NCBI GenBank assembly: GCA_003512805.1
Contig: DOOK01000033.1
Location: forward strand, 1-5,175
Direction of reading: 5' to 3'
Length of the DNA: 5,175 nucleotides
DNA from: Erwinia sp.
GTDB taxonomy: Bacteria; Pseudomonadota; Gammaproteobacteria; Enterobacterales; Enterobacteriaceae
Shown here: positions 5,145 through 5,175 of the stretch, in pieces
How positions within the stretch are numbered: the first letter of the stretch is position 1
Layout: each line of letters starts with the position of its first letter
Position numbers and translations under genes: made by a program
The notes under the pieces: generated by a model
What the model was told of the DNA's origin: nothing
What the model saw: the letters and a program-made list of their open reading frames with translations, nothing else
The model's database searches: none

Positions 5145-5175
5145 ATCGCCGGGATGGATGGGCAAAAAGAGCCGG

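Overview
The window looks like an ordinary stretch of an enterobacterial chromosome or large plasmid. Base composition is balanced. The transporter closely resembles NepI of Escherichia coli, and the regulator has the usual gammaproteobacterial LysR layout. I would guess Enterobacterales, perhaps the Erwinia/Pantoea side, but that is inference from protein style; no rRNA, tRNA or other marker gene fixes it.

Layout from left to right: bases 1-449 are poorly resolved. They hold two mutually exclusive open frames running off the left edge, a pair of overlapping GC palindromes near 185-199, and possible start signals for the next gene. A complete PAS-GGDEF protein, predicted to be an active diguanylate cyclase with an intact inhibitory site, follows at 450-1709 on the plus strand. 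A convergent intergenic region separates it from a minus-strand group: a possible 40-residue protein (1938-2060), a LysR-type regulator (2084-2971) and a NepI-like MFS exporter (3262-4461). The last 714 bases carry no large gene. They contain possible regulatory dyads, two tiny ORFs with good ribosome binding sites, and one plausible 53-residue protein (4983-5144).

The exporter and the LysR gene lie in the same direction, exporter first, 290 bases apart. The LysR gene has its own ribosome binding site and a perfect AT-rich dyad of the T-N11-A type just upstream, which suggests separate, self-regulated transcription. Whether the regulator controls the exporter is unknown, although a second, different T-N11-A dyad lies upstream of the exporter. 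Nothing ties the diguanylate cyclase to these two genes except position.

No mobile element, CRISPR array, tRNA or rRNA was seen. I do not see a convincing new multi-gene system. The most useful leads are the unlisted small proteins, the two LysR-type dyads and the odd translation-start context of the GGDEF gene.
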